From NCBI RefSeq assembly GCF_000760095.1, contig NZ_JNAR01000013.1:1-64000 (forward strand): a stretch of 64,000 nt of DNA. The letters run 5' to 3'. The notes under the pieces are model-generated. The model was given only the letters and a program-made list of their open reading frames with translations. It did no database searches and was not told the origin of the DNA. The stretch comes from Prochlorococcus marinus str. MIT 9401. Its GTDB lineage: Bacteria; Cyanobacteriota; Cyanobacteriia; PCC-6307; Cyanobiaceae. The translations under genes and the position numbers were made by a program. Shown piece after piece: positions 17,300 to 26,741 of this stretch; the first letter of the stretch is position 1; every line of letters starts with the position of its first letter.

Positions 17300-18370
17300 T
17301 TAGAAAGGAGGATTTTCTTTATAAAGGGTATTTGCTTGTTCAATTGATAGTCTCCCAGAGACACCTAAATTTAGGGAACTTAAATGATCCTTAAATTTGA
17401 TCCTGAACAACGCCGCTGCTCCAATCATCGCCGCATTATCTGTACAAAGATTAAGGGGAGCTAAATGAACTTTAATAGATTTTTTACAAGCTTCACTAAT
17501 CATCATTTTTCTTAATGTATTGTTAGCAGCCACTCCCCCAACCACAACAACATTATCCAAGCCATGATCTTCTGCACATTTTATAGTTCTCTCTACCAAA
17601 ACTTCTGCCACTACTCTCTCAAAACTTGCTGCGATATCATCAATAGGGATGGTTTTCTCATCTAAATTTATTTTTTCAACTAGTCTCAATACAGCAGTTT
17701 TTAGCCCACTAAAGGAAAAATCATATTTAAGAAATCCCCCCTTTTTATCAGAAATCCTACATTTTGGTAAATTAAACTTCATAGGGTCCCCATTTTTTGC
17801 AATCTTTTCAATTGCAGGTCCTCCTGGATAACTCAAGCCTAATAATCTTCCAACTTTATCGAAAGCTTCCCCAGCTGCATCATCAAAACTTTTACCAAGT
17901 CTCTCCATTCCCCTTCTATCATCAACCTTTATTAATTCAGTATGTCCGCCGCTAACAAGTAATGTAAGAAAGGATTTCTTTGGATAATTTTCAGAAAATA
18001 AAATTGAAGATAAATGTCCCTCCAAATGATGAATTCCCAGAAATGGCTTTGAATGTAAAATGCAAAGTGTTCTGGCAGTTATAGAGCCAACTCGTAAACA
18101 TCCAACTAATCCTGGAGCCACAGTTGATGCAATATAGTCAATTTCCTCAATCGTGATTTTTGATTCTGTTAAAGCCTTTTCTAAAACAAAAGGTAATAAC
18201 TCTAAGTGCTTTCTAGCTGCAAGTTCAGGAACAACTCCTCCCCATTTTGAATGATCTTCAATTTGAGATGCAATTATATTTGAGTGTATTTTAAAAGTAT
18301 CACCAATATTAGAAACTATTGAGACAGATGTCTCATCACAACTTGTTTCAATAGCTAAAACTTTGCGCAT
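17300..18370 (-). CDS. tsaD: tRNA N6-adenosine threonylcarbamoyltransferase
   Basis: A 356-residue ASKHA-fold protein that adds threonylcarbamoyl to A37 of ANN-decoding tRNAs with TsaB, TsaC and TsaE. Its start (VLAIETSCDETS) and metal-binding HHLEGH motif (H115 and H119), plus LLVSGGHTEL and VVVGGVAANN, are diagnostic. Length is normal. It lies just upstream of hli and is divergent from psaF. Confidence 0.97.
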   Translation of the reverse strand: MRKVLAIETSCDETSVSIVSNIGDTFKIHSNIIASQIEDHSKWGGVVPELAARKHLELLPFVLEKALTESKITIEEIDYIASTVAPGLVGCLRVGSITARTLCILHSKPFLGIHHLEGHLSSILFSENYPKKSFLTLLVSGGHTELIKVDDRRGMERLGKSFDDAAGEAFDKVGRLLGLSYPGGPAIEKIAKNGDPMKFNLPKCRISDKKGGFLKYDFSFSGLKTAVLRLVEKINLDEKTIPIDDIAASFERVVAEVLVERTIKCAEDHGLDNVVVVGGVAANNTLRKMMISEACKKSIKVHLAPLNLCTDNAAMIGAAALFRIKFKDHLSSLNLGVSGRLSIEQANTLYKENPPF

Positions 18371-18444
18371 ATTTGATTCAACTTGTTCTATTTTAATATT
18401 AATTTCTTACTTAACACACTCTAAGGAATTAAAGATTGCAACTT

Positions 18445-18999
18445 ATGAAATTCTTTTTTTCAATAATAACCTCGGTTTTTCTGTTCCTAGGAATTACTCC
18501 AATTGCTTTAGCTGCTAATGGACCTGCTCTAAACGCTGACAGAGCTAGCACAGAATATACCGCATCAGCCCTAACAAAATGCTCTGAAAATCCTAAATTC
18601 ATCGAGAGAGCAAATTCTGCGACTACCCAAAAAGACATCGCAAGATTTGAAAGATATGGAAAAGCATCATGCGGAGATGATGGCCTTCCACATTTAATAA
18701 TTGGACCTCCTCTTGAGCCATGGGGAGCCCTTTTAAATAGAGGTCATGAAGGAGATTTACTTATACCCGGAGTATTGTTCATTTACATTGCTGGAATTAT
18801 AGGTTGGTCAGGAAGAGAGTATCTCATTGAATCAAAAAAGACTAAGAACCCAGCAGATCTTGAAATCATTATTGACCTAGACTTAGCCAGAAAATGTCTT
18901 ATCAAAGGAGCTCAATGGCCTCTTCTTGCAAATAAACAAGGTAGAAATGGAGATTTAAGAGAGAAAGATAACAACATTACACTTAATGGTCCTCGCTAA
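18445..18999 (+). CDS. psaF: Photosystem I reaction centre subunit III (PsaF)
   Basis: A protein of 184 residues with a cleavable signal peptide (MKFFFSIITS to ALA) and a lumenal domain with two cysteines (LTKC near residue 45 and KASCGDDGLP) that pair in PsaF, followed by HLIIGPPLEPWG, a membrane helix (PGVLFIYIAGIIGWSGREYL) and a stromal tail. PsaF lies at the donor side of photosystem I. The tail after the LIKGAQWPLLA block is extended. A TTG at 18436, with AAGGA at 18423-18427, is an alternative start that adds three residues. psaJ follows 28 bases downstream. Confidence 0.96.
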   Translation: MKFFFSIITSVFLFLGITPIALAANGPALNADRASTEYTASALTKCSENPKFIERANSATTQKDIARFERYGKASCGDDGLPHLIIGPPLEPWGALLNRGHEGDLLIPGVLFIYIAGIIGWSGREYLIESKKTKNPADLEIIIDLDLARKCLIKGAQWPLLANKQGRNGDLREKDNNITLNGPR

Positions 19000-19027
19000 A
19001 CATCCTTAAAAAATTTTCATAAAAAAA

Positions 19028-19162
19028 ATGTTCAAAATTCTAAACACAAAATTTGTCAGATCTGCTCCAGTGGTAGCAGCAATTTGGCTAAGCCTTACAG
19101 CTGGAATAATTATTGAATTTAATAGGTTTTTCCCAGATTTATTATTCCATCCAATGAGTTGA
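19028..19162 (+). CDS. psaJ: Photosystem I subunit IX (PsaJ)
   Basis: A 44-residue single-helix protein ([18 protein letters not shown], then a membrane span and [13 protein letters not shown]), which is the PsaJ pattern including the chlorophyll-ligating E-F-N-R-F-F-P region. PsaJ anchors and stabilises PsaF. It is co-directional with psaF and ends just before a strong terminator hairpin. Confidence 0.95.
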   Translation: MFKILNTKFVRSAPVVAAIWLSLTAGIIIEFNRFFPDLLFHPMS

Positions 19163-19171
19163 TTAAGAAAA

Positions 19172-19207
19172 AATAATCAAGTTTTTATTAACTTGATTAT
19201 TTTTTTT
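19172..19207. terminator. Bidirectional terminator between psaJ and gmk
   Basis: A perfect 12-bp stem (AATAATCAAGTT with AACTTGATTATT) around a TTTATT loop, followed by a T-run on the plus strand (to 19207) and, read on the minus strand, by another T-rich stretch. It ends psaF-psaJ transcripts and overlaps the last codons and stop of gmk (TGA at 19177-19179), so it probably serves both directions. Confidence 0.85.
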
Positions 19208-19731
19208 GCTGTTTCATCAACATTGTGATTTATTAATTCAAAATCAAATTGATTTGATACAGAAATCTCATAATTAGCCCTTGAGAGTCTTTTTTTAATT
19301 GCCTCTTCTTTTTCTGTACCTCTATTTCTTATTCTTTTCTCTAGCTCTTCTTTATCCGGAGGAAGTAAAAATATTGATAGTGAATTAGGAAACTTATTTT
19401 TTATTTGCCTTGCACCCTCTACTTCAATTTCAAGTAGTACAGTAAATCCCTTTTTTATTTTCTCATTAACAGAAGACAAAGGCGTTCCATAGTAGTTTCC
19501 AGCAAATTGAGCCCATTCAAGGAAAAGGTTTTGTTCAATCATTTCCTTAAACTTTTCTTGATTTAAGAAATAATAATTTTCTCCGTCCTTCTCTCCCTCT
19601 CTAGGTTCTCTAGTAGTTGCAGATATTGAAAGCCAAAAATCTTTTTCTTTACCTAATATCTCTTTAACAACTGTTCCTTTGCCTACCCCGCTTGGTCCAG
19701 TAAGGATAATAAGTTTTTTTTGATTTTTCAT
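19177..19731 (-). CDS. gmk: Guanylate kinase
   Basis: A 184-residue P-loop kinase that phosphorylates GMP to GDP. It has GPSGVGKGT near residue 12, the GMP-binding ISATTREPREGE and YYFLNQEKF blocks, and RNRGTEKEE in the lid. Length is normal. Its last codons form part of the terminator hairpin shared with psaJ, so the C-terminal KIIKLIKT is constrained by RNA structure. Confidence 0.97.
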   Translation of the reverse strand: MKNQKKLIILTGPSGVGKGTVVKEILGKEKDFWLSISATTREPREGEKDGENYYFLNQEKFKEMIEQNLFLEWAQFAGNYYGTPLSSVNEKIKKGFTVLLEIEVEGARQIKNKFPNSLSIFLLPPDKEELEKRIRNRGTEKEEAIKKRLSRANYEISVSNQFDFELINHNVDETAKKIIKLIKT

Positions 19732-19781
19732 ATTAAATTTTTTACAGTAAAATAAACATCTTGTGAATTAAATAAGGAATA

Positions 19782-21506
19782 ATGCAAAAAGGTGTTCCAC
19801 AGATAATGGATATTACATCTATTAGGTCTGTCTTGCATTATTTGACAAAGAACATCTTACCTACAAAGTTTGAGACTGCCCAACAACCAGAGCCTAATAC
19901 AATTCAATTATGTTTCAGAGGAGTTGATTCTCAAACATGGTTAGAAGTTTCATGGAATGGAGACTCTCCAAGAATACTAAAGATAAACAAGCCAGAAAAG
20001 ATTGGGAGAGAAAGCACACTTTCTAAACAAATAAGATACGGATTAAAGTATATGGCTTTAATTTCGATTGATCAAGATGATTTCGAGAGAGTTATAAAAT
20101 TTAGTTTTGCGAAAAAACCTGGAGATGAAATTAATAAGTATTTAGTTTTTGAATTAATGGGAAAACATAGTAATATTTTTTATCTGGATAATAAATATAA
20201 AATAATTGCCGTTGGTAAACAAATTAAATCAAGTCAATCTAGTTTTAGAACAATTTCAACAGGATCAATTTATTCTGGCCCTCCAGTCAATCTCAAAAAA
20301 CAACCAAGAGAAGATGAGTCTTTTCAATCATGGAAAGACTCAATTTCAATAGTACCTGAGTCTTTGAAATACTGTTTAATAAATACCTATCAAGGAGTAA
20401 GCCCTATCCTCACAAAACAATTAGAGGTTGTTAGCGCAACCGTTAATTCAGAAATAATGGAAAAAAATATTGATTTAGTTAGCAACTCAGACTTAAAGGA
20501 GATATTTAAAAATTGGAAGATTTGGATAAACAGGTTTAAAAACAATAACTTTAACTTTTCTGCATTCAACAAAGATTTTTATTGCGTTTGGTTTTTTGAT
20601 AAAGAAATTAATTGCGAAAATAAAATAGATTTATGCACAAGTTTAGAGAATTATTATGATTACCATCTGAAACAAAAAAAACTTGAATTATTGGAAAAGA
20701 AAATTGAAGGGATAATTTTTAAACAGACCAATACTGAGAAAAAAAATTTAAATATTCAATATGATCTTCTGACAAAATCAGAAAACTACGAGTTATATAA
20801 AGAAAAAGCTGATAACATATTTTCCTCACACGAAATTAAAAAACAAGACATTATAAAAGGACAAAAACTATATAAAAAATCAAAAAAACTAAAGAGATCT
20901 AGAGAATTAATAAAAGAAAGGTTAAATATTTACAAAACAAATATAGAGAGGTTAGACGAATTCACTACGCTTCTAGAAAATTTAAATTCTTTAAATAATG
21001 AAAAACTTTTTATGAGAATCAAACTACTTGAAGAAATTATGGAAGAAATTTGTAACGAGTTTAATATCAATATCAAGAAGCAAAGAGATGATCAGAAAAG
21101 TACACATGAGATAGAGTCTTCACCAATTCAAGTTGAGACTCCCACAGGATTGAAGCTTCAGGTAGGGCGAAATATGAGGCAAAATGACTTAATAAGTTTT
21201 AAGTTCTCAAAAAAAGGCGATTTATGGTTTCATGCACAGGAATCACCAGGCAGTCATGTAGTTTTGAAGTCTTCATCTCAAGTAGCATCTGAACAAGATC
21301 TTCAAATAGCAGCAGATTTAGCTGCTTTATTTAGTAAGGCAAAAAGAAACATTAAAGTTCCAATTAGTTTAGTAAAGATTAAAGATTTGCAAAAAATCAA
21401 AAACGGAGGGCCTGGTTGCGTTTCCTTTAAAAATGGAGAAATTATTTGGGGAAATCCTACAAGAGGAGAAGATTACATTAAAAAAAATCTTAAAACAGTA
21501 ATTTAG
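19782..21506 (+). CDS. NFACT/RqcH-family protein (Rqc2 homologue)
   Basis: A 574-residue protein with an N-terminal NFACT-N domain (MDITSIRSVLHYL), a long charged coiled-coil middle (about residues 290-440) and a C-terminal NFACT-R/DUF814 domain (LWFHAQESPGSHVVLKS, then GPGCVSF). In Bacillus, RqcH binds 50S-peptidyl-tRNA complexes on stalled ribosomes and adds alanine tails. The position of the conserved Asp-Arg pair in NFACT-N seems to be E102-R103 (DDFERVIKF). Older names are fibronectin-binding protein. The first ATG has AGGA 5 bases upstream; Met9 (19806) is an alternative. Confidence 0.9.
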   Translation: MQKGVPQIMDITSIRSVLHYLTKNILPTKFETAQQPEPNTIQLCFRGVDSQTWLEVSWNGDSPRILKINKPEKIGRESTLSKQIRYGLKYMALISIDQDDFERVIKFSFAKKPGDEINKYLVFELMGKHSNIFYLDNKYKIIAVGKQIKSSQSSFRTISTGSIYSGPPVNLKKQPREDESFQSWKDSISIVPESLKYCLINTYQGVSPILTKQLEVVSATVNSEIMEKNIDLVSNSDLKEIFKNWKIWINRFKNNNFNFSAFNKDFYCVWFFDKEINCENKIDLCTSLENYYDYHLKQKKLELLEKKIEGIIFKQTNTEKKNLNIQYDLLTKSENYELYKEKADNIFSSHEIKKQDIIKGQKLYKKSKKLKRSRELIKERLNIYKTNIERLDEFTTLLENLNSLNNEKLFMRIKLLEEIMEEICNEFNINIKKQRDDQKSTHEIESSPIQVETPTGLKLQVGRNMRQNDLISFKFSKKGDLWFHAQESPGSHVVLKSSSQVASEQDLQIAADLAALFSKAKRNIKVPISLVKIKDLQKIKNGGPGCVSFKNGEIIWGNPTRGEDYIKKNLKTVI

Positions 21507-21535
21507 TTTATAATAAAAAAAATTTTTAAATCTAA

Positions 21536-21796
21536 ATGTTTGATTTTCTTTTAGGCACTCATGAATTTTTAGGAAATCATAGTTTTCCAGAATTTATTGT
21601 TGGATATCTATTTGGTGCTGCATTAATAATTGGAGCTCCTACTGTTTTCTTATTACTTGCCTTCGTAAGCGCTTTAATGAAAACAAATGGGAAAATGGGT
21701 GGATATAGAGAATATGAAACTTATGGTGAATCATCTTTAAATGATGCCCCTCCTTTCTTATTACCAGATCCAACTAATCCTAAATTGAGCAAATAA
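21536..21796 (+). CDS. Small membrane protein, unknown function
   Basis: An 86-residue protein with one or two hydrophobic segments (IVGYLFGAALIIGAPTVF and LLLAFVSALM, about residues 23-50) and a soluble C-terminus with GGYREYETYGES and PPFLLPDPTNP. No family was recognised. It is flanked by the RqcH-like gene (30 bases upstream) and tatC (80 bases downstream), both on the same strand. Confidence 0.65.
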   Translation: MFDFLLGTHEFLGNHSFPEFIVGYLFGAALIIGAPTVFLLLAFVSALMKTNGKMGGYREYETYGESSLNDAPPFLLPDPTNPKLSK

Positions 21797-21876
21797 TTAA
21801 GTTTATCGAAAAATAAATTGGACTTTGACAATAGTAGTTTTAAAACTTTTTCTTACACAATTTTTATCAAATAATA

Positions 21877-22635
21877 ATGAGAGCTACAGGTCAAGGGAAA
21901 AATAAATTATCAGATTCGATGACTTTTAGTGATCATTTAGAGGAGCTTCGTCAAAGGATACTAAACTCAATTTACTCAATACTTATTTCAATATTCTTTA
22001 GTTTTCTCATCATAAAGCCATTAATATCTTTTTTAGAAATTCCAGCTGGTGATATTCATTTACTACAACTTGCTCCAGGAGAGTTTTTATTTGTCGCTAT
22101 TAAAGTTGCAGGTTACAGCGGATTAATAGTTTCTATGCCCTATATTTTTTATCAAATAATATTATTCATTTCTCCTGGTTTAACAAAACAAGAAAAAAGC
22201 CTTATCTTACCTGCAGTTTTTGGTTCGGGTCTTCTGTTTTTTTTAGGATTAATTTTTTCATGGTGGATATTAGTCCCTGCAGCAATAAATTTCTTCATTA
22301 GTTTCGGTGCTGATATTGTTGAACCAACTTGGTCTATAGAAAGATATTTTGATTTTGTTCTCTTATTAATGTCTAGTACTGCAATAGCTTTTCAATTGCC
22401 AGTATTACAATTTATTCTTGGTTCTCTTGGAATAATCACAACAGAAAAAATGATTTCGAATTGGAAGATAGTCGTAATTTCCTCTGCAATATTATCTGCA
22501 GTGATTACCCCTTCAACTGACCCATTGACTATGTCATTGCTATCTATATCGATTGTGTTTTTATTTTTTGTGGGTACTGGATTAACTTACTTATCAGAAA
22601 ATCTTAAGTCAAAAACTCTTTCATCTTCTCATTAA
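21877..22635 (+). CDS. tatC: Twin-arginine translocase subunit TatC
   Basis: A 252-residue protein with six membrane segments. The TatC signature is present: FSDHLEELRQRI at residue 18 and the periplasmic PGLTKQEKSLILPAVFGSG loop. TatC binds the twin-arginine signal of folded proteins such as the Rieske protein, whose gene lies 410 bases downstream. Its 3' end overlaps the convergent DUF3067 gene by 32 bases. Confidence 0.96.
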   Translation: MRATGQGKNKLSDSMTFSDHLEELRQRILNSIYSILISIFFSFLIIKPLISFLEIPAGDIHLLQLAPGEFLFVAIKVAGYSGLIVSMPYIFYQIILFISPGLTKQEKSLILPAVFGSGLLFFLGLIFSWWILVPAAINFFISFGADIVEPTWSIERYFDFVLLLMSSTAIAFQLPVLQFILGSLGIITTEKMISNWKIVVISSAILSAVITPSTDPLTMSLLSISIVFLFFVGTGLTYLSENLKSKTLSSSH

Positions 22636-22921
22636 GATCTAATTGCAAGCTAACAGCTCTACCTAACCTTGGCTTCGCATTGACTTTCTTAAGCCATTCC
22701 CTTACTTCTTCTGAATATCCACATCTATTTAAAATCTCGATTTTATCAGCTATCGATTTTTTATATTCATCTTCACTTAAAGGGAATGATTCCTGTCCAA
22801 GAAATCCCCACATCATTTGAAAATAAACAAATTTTCCTCTTCTAAAGAGTCTAAAATCATATTTTTTCCCCCAGCGATGAATCAAATAATGTATAACTTC
22901 ATCTACTAGCAATGGGTTCAT
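22604..22921 (-). CDS. DUF3067-type cyanobacterial protein
   Basis: A 105-residue soluble protein with Trp- and Tyr-rich blocks (LIHRWGKKYDFRLFRR, then FVYFQMMWGFLGQESFP, ending in LGRAVSLQLD). This matches DUF3067 proteins, found in cyanobacteria and plastid-bearing eukaryotes; no proven function is known to me. It lies between tatC and petC on the opposite strand and overlaps the end of tatC by 32 bases. Confidence 0.8.
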   Translation of the reverse strand: MNPLLVDEVIHYLIHRWGKKYDFRLFRRGKFVYFQMMWGFLGQESFPLSEDEYKKSIADKIEILNRCGYSEEVREWLKKVNAKPRLGRAVSLQLDLNEKMKEFLT

Positions 22922-23044
22922 TTAACTCGATTAATTAAGACTTCCTAAACTTTTACTTTAAATTATTAAAAGTCCTATCTATTTGCAACAGAAATTGAAC
23001 AATTTGCTCCATAATAACTAATAAATAACAGAACCAAGTAGCGA

Positions 23045-23581
23045 ATGACTCAATTAAGTTCCAATGATGTCCCTTCAATGGGTCGAAGGCAATTTATGAA
23101 TCTTCTTACATTTGGTACTGCAACTGGTGTAGCTTTAGGAGCCCTTTACCCTGTAGCGAATTATTTCATGCCTTTAAGGGCAGGCGGCGGTGGAGGTGGG
23201 ACTTCTGCTAAAGATGAATTAGGGAATCCAATAACTAAGACAGGTTGGTTAGCTTCCCACCAAGCAGGAGACAGAAGTCTAGTGCAGGGGCTAAAGGGAG
23301 ATCCAACTTATTTAATAGTTAATGAGGGTGGGGAAATAGGAGAATTTGGTTTAAATGCAATTTGTACTCATTTAGGTTGCGTTGTCCCATGGGATAGTGG
23401 AGCTAATAAATTCATATGTCCTTGTCATGGCAGTCAGTACGATACTAACGGGAAGGTAGTAAGAGGGCCTGCACCTTTATCTTTAGCTCTAGCTCATGTC
23501 GACATTGAAAATGATGCTGTACTCGTCAAACAATGGTCAGAAACAGACTTTAGAACTAATGAAAATCCATGGTGGGCATAA
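23045..23581 (+). CDS. petC: Cytochrome b6f Rieske iron-sulfur protein
   Basis: A 178-residue protein with a twin-arginine-like N-terminus (GRRQFMNLL at residue 13), a membrane anchor, a glycine-rich hinge (residues 47-52) and the Rieske domain. The cluster ligands are C107 in CTHLGC, and C125, C127 and H128 in CPCHGS. It transfers electrons from plastoquinol to cytochrome f. petA follows 4 bases later. The Tat motif fits the nearby tatC. Confidence 0.97.
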   Translation: MTQLSSNDVPSMGRRQFMNLLTFGTATGVALGALYPVANYFMPLRAGGGGGGTSAKDELGNPITKTGWLASHQAGDRSLVQGLKGDPTYLIVNEGGEIGEFGLNAICTHLGCVVPWDSGANKFICPCHGSQYDTNGKVVRGPAPLSLALAHVDIENDAVLVKQWSETDFRTNENPWWA

Positions 23582-23585
23582 AAAA

Positions 23586-24539
23586 ATGAAAGGTCTTAAA
23601 AATCAAATCATGAAAAAAACAAGTTTATTTATCTGTACTCTGCTTTTCATTTCAAGCATTGTATTTTATCCAAAGACCAGTTTTGCTTATCCATTTTGGG
23701 CTCAGCAAAACTACGAATCCCCAAGAGAAGCCACGGGTAAGATAGTTTGTGCAAATTGTCATCTAGCTCAGATGCCTACAATTGCAGAGGTTCCACAATC
23801 TGTTGGAGCAGACAGTGTTTTCAAAGCTGTAGTCAAAATACCCTACAAAAATGACTTAAAAGAAATAGGGGCTGATGGTTCGGAAGTCCCATTACAAGTT
23901 GGTGCTGTTGTAATGCTGCCTGATGGCTTTAAACTTGCTCCTCAAGAAAGATGGACCGAAGAAATAAAAGAGGAGACAGAAGGGGTTTATTTCACTAATT
24001 ACAGTGAAGAGAAAGATAACATCATTATTGTCGGACCTTTACCTGGTGATACCAATAAAGAAATCGTTTTCCCTGTACTTTCCCCTGACCCATCCACTAA
24101 TAAAGAATATCACTATGGAAAATACTCGTTACATATTGGAGGCAATAGAGGGAGAGGTCAGGTATACCCAACTGGAGACAAGAGCAATAATGTAGTATTC
24201 ACTTCTTCCACCGCAGGAACTATAAATTCAATAGAAACAATTGAAGATGGTAGTTATCAAGTCAATATAGAAAACGATAATGGTGAAATAACTACTGAAG
24301 CAGTGCCTGTTGGTCCTCAACTTATCGTAAAAGCGCAAGACAAAATTAATGTAGGTGACCCTCTTACTAATGATCCCAACGTTGGTGGATTTGGACAATT
24401 AGATGCTGAGGTTGTACTTCAGAGCCCTTATAGAGTTATTGGATTGATTGCATTCTTCATTGGTGTAGGCTTAACACAAATACTTTTAGTATTAAAGAAA
24501 AAACAAGTAGAAAAAGTGCAAGCAGCAGAGGGTATCTAA
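23586..24539 (+). CDS. petA: Apocytochrome f
   Basis: A 317-residue precursor with a signal peptide ending before YPFWAQQ (mature Tyr35, the axial haem ligand) and a c-haem site C55-A-N-C58-H59. The large lumenal domain is followed by a C-terminal membrane helix ([19 protein letters not shown]) and the stromal tail. The ATG at 23586 was chosen; another ATG at 23610 would give a shorter signal. It forms an operon with petC. Confidence 0.97.
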   Translation: MKGLKNQIMKKTSLFICTLLFISSIVFYPKTSFAYPFWAQQNYESPREATGKIVCANCHLAQMPTIAEVPQSVGADSVFKAVVKIPYKNDLKEIGADGSEVPLQVGAVVMLPDGFKLAPQERWTEEIKEETEGVYFTNYSEEKDNIIIVGPLPGDTNKEIVFPVLSPDPSTNKEYHYGKYSLHIGGNRGRGQVYPTGDKSNNVVFTSSTAGTINSIETIEDGSYQVNIENDNGEITTEAVPVGPQLIVKAQDKINVGDPLTNDPNVGGFGQLDAEVVLQSPYRVIGLIAFFIGVGLTQILLVLKKKQVEKVQAAEGI

Positions 24540-24549
24540 CTTTCTCTAA

Positions 24550-25443
24550 ATGCTCATACTTCAAGCTTTTATACAATCTCCAGGAGAAACTTTTTTAAAT
24601 TTAGGATTTATAAATATTAGATGGTACGGACTTCTTATTTCGTTTTCAGTTTTAATAGGCCTATTTATCTCTAAAAAACTAGCAAAGGCAAGAAATATTA
24701 ACCCAGAGTATATTAGTGAAATACTTCCATCATTAATAATCTCTTCAATAATTGGAGCTAGAGCTTATTACGTAATTTTTGAGTGGAGGCAATATAGCGG
24801 AGAGAACTTTTTTACTTCTTTTCAACTATTCAATAACATCATTCAGATACCTTCATTTCTTGCAGTTTGGGAAGGAGGCATAGCAATCCATGGAGGTTTA
24901 ATTGGAGCATTAATATCTATTATCTATTTCTGTAAGTCGAAAAAAATTAATTTAAAAACTTTTATAGATATATTAATACCCTCAATTATTCTTGGACAAT
25001 CCATAGGAAGATGGGGAAATTTTTTCAATAATGAAGCCTTTGGAGTTCCTACTAATTTACCTTGGAAATTATTTATACCCATCCAAAATAGGCCTTTAGA
25101 ATTTATTAATTATGAATTTTTTCATCCTACATTTCTCTATGAGTCATTGTGGAATCTTTTAATTTTCATCGTCCTTATTATTACCTTTAATAAACAAAAT
25201 AAAACAGCTTTTTTCAGGCCTGGCTTTATTAGCTGTATCTATTTAATAGGTTATAGCTTTGGAAGATTCTGGATTGAAGGTTTAAGAACTGACCCATTAT
25301 GCATTGGCGGACTTCCACCTTTCTGTGATGGCGGTATAAGAATAGCTCAATTTATAAGTATTTTTCTATTTTCTTCTGGATTAATTGGAATATTTTTTTT
25401 AAGATTAAGAACATATATTGGGAAAAGCAGAAAGAATGGATAA
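24550..25443 (+). CDS. lgt: Prolipoprotein diacylglyceryl transferase
   Basis: A 297-residue membrane enzyme with seven segments that puts diacylglyceryl onto the lipobox cysteine. It has [10 protein letters not shown] near residue 24, [16 protein letters not shown] near residue 106 and the signature [13 protein letters not shown] near residue 155. Lipoprotein substrates in this window include the products at 43737 and 46561. It overlaps cobM by 8 bases. Confidence 0.96.
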   Translation: MLILQAFIQSPGETFLNLGFINIRWYGLLISFSVLIGLFISKKLAKARNINPEYISEILPSLIISSIIGARAYYVIFEWRQYSGENFFTSFQLFNNIIQIPSFLAVWEGGIAIHGGLIGALISIIYFCKSKKINLKTFIDILIPSIILGQSIGRWGNFFNNEAFGVPTNLPWKLFIPIQNRPLEFINYEFFHPTFLYESLWNLLIFIVLIITFNKQNKTAFFRPGFISCIYLIGYSFGRFWIEGLRTDPLCIGGLPPFCDGGIRIAQFISIFLFSSGLIGIFFLRLRTYIGKSRKNG

Positions 25444-26191
25444 CAAAATATCCTTCATTGGTGTTGGTCCAGGCGATCCAGAATTATTAACTTTAAAAGC
25501 ATTAAAAAAGATAAAAATTGCAGATGTCATTATTTGGACTGATTCTCTAATTCCTGAAAAGATTTTAGATTCTGCTAAAGAAAGTTCTGAAAAAATAAAA
25601 ACGAGTTCACTCAACTTAGAGCAAATCACCTCAATTATGATAGAAAAATTTCAGGCAGGGAAAACTGTTGTAAGGTTGCATGATGGAGACCCTTGCCTTT
25701 TTGGAGCCATTAGAGAGCAAATCGAAATTTTAAAAAACGAAAAAATTGAAATCGAGGTTGTTCCTGGAGTAAGTGCTTTTCAAGTGGCTGCAGCATATCA
25801 TGAAGCTGAGTTAACAATCCCTGACGTAACCCAAACTATAATTTTAACTAGAGCAGGAGGGCGAACAGGGATGCCGGAGAAAGAATCTCTGAAAGATCTT
25901 GCGAAACACAATTCCTCTATATGTCTATATCTAAGTGCTAGGCATGTGAAAAGGTCTCAAGAAACTTTACTAGAGTTTTACCCTCCAGAGACTAAAGTGA
26001 TTGTTGGATTTAGAGTGTCTTGGGATGATGGTTGGACATCATTAATAGAATTAAAAGATATGGAAAAATTTTCTATTGAGAAAAAACTAATTAGAACAAC
26101 CATTTACATAATTAGCCCAGCAATAAGTATTTCTCAAAAAAAATCTAATCTTTATAATCCATCTTATAAGCATCTCTTTAGGAATAAATAA
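25436..26191 (+). CDS. cobM: Precorrin-4 C11-methyltransferase
   Basis: A 251-residue SAM-dependent methyltransferase of the corrin pathway: [16 protein letters not shown] at the N-terminus, then [16 protein letters not shown] and [20 protein letters not shown]. The [11 protein letters not shown] block points to CobM/CbiF rather than CobI or CobJ. The start is set at ATG 25436 (MDNKISFIG), inside the end of lgt; a start at 25418 would add six residues. The gene implies that the cell makes its own corrin. Confidence 0.93.
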   Translation: MDNKISFIGVGPGDPELLTLKALKKIKIADVIIWTDSLIPEKILDSAKESSEKIKTSSLNLEQITSIMIEKFQAGKTVVRLHDGDPCLFGAIREQIEILKNEKIEIEVVPGVSAFQVAAAYHEAELTIPDVTQTIILTRAGGRTGMPEKESLKDLAKHNSSICLYLSARHVKRSQETLLEFYPPETKVIVGFRVSWDDGWTSLIELKDMEKFSIEKKLIRTTIYIISPAISISQKKSNLYNPSYKHLFRNK

Positions 26192-26246
26192 TCTTAAAGT
26201 TGATAGAAAAATATTAATTACTATAATTAGTAAAAATTTATTTACT

Positions 26247-26741
26247 TTGAAAGAAATAAAATCTGTTTCGGGAATCAACAATAAAGGAGAAGATTCCTCT
26301 TTAAAGAAAATAGGAAATTTCATTAAAGAGGCTAGGTTAAGTAAAAATCAATCAATTGAAGAATTGGCTTGTGATTTAAAAATTGGAGCTCATCAACTTG
26401 AAGCCATAGAGGAAGGTAATGAAGAAAAACTACCTGAGAAAGTATTTATCAAAGCAATGATTAGACGGATTTCACAGAAGCTAAAACTTGATACAGAATT
26501 TTTAATGGATGAACTCAAGACAGAGAGGAAAGAAGTAAAAATTGAAGAAATAGTTGAAGAAGTTTCCAAAAAAAATTATAAATCTAGGCAATCTAATAAT
26601 TTTAATCCACTAGGATTCCTAATATTTATTTTAATTTCAGGCTTTCTCGGATTAATTGCCTCGTCCTTAATTTTCAATTTATTTTCAGATCCCTCTCAGA
26701 ATCAAACTCCAAAACAAGAACTTTTAAAGAAAACTAAATAA
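26247..26741 (+). CDS. RodZ-like HTH protein with one membrane segment
   Basis: A 164-residue protein with an N-terminal Xre-type helix-turn-helix (IGNFIKEARLSKNQSIEELA, then IGAHQLEAIEEGN) and one membrane span at about residues 122-145 (GFLIFILISGFLGLIASSLI). This matches the HTH-plus-TM layout of RodZ, which links MreB to the cell wall, but the periplasmic beta domain is absent. The start is TTG at 26247. Its end overlaps ppx by 8 bases (convergent). Confidence 0.78.
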   Translation: MKEIKSVSGINNKGEDSSLKKIGNFIKEARLSKNQSIEELACDLKIGAHQLEAIEEGNEEKLPEKVFIKAMIRRISQKLKLDTEFLMDELKTERKEVKIEEIVEEVSKKNYKSRQSNNFNPLGFLIFILISGFLGLIASSLIFNLFSDPSQNQTPKQELLKKTK

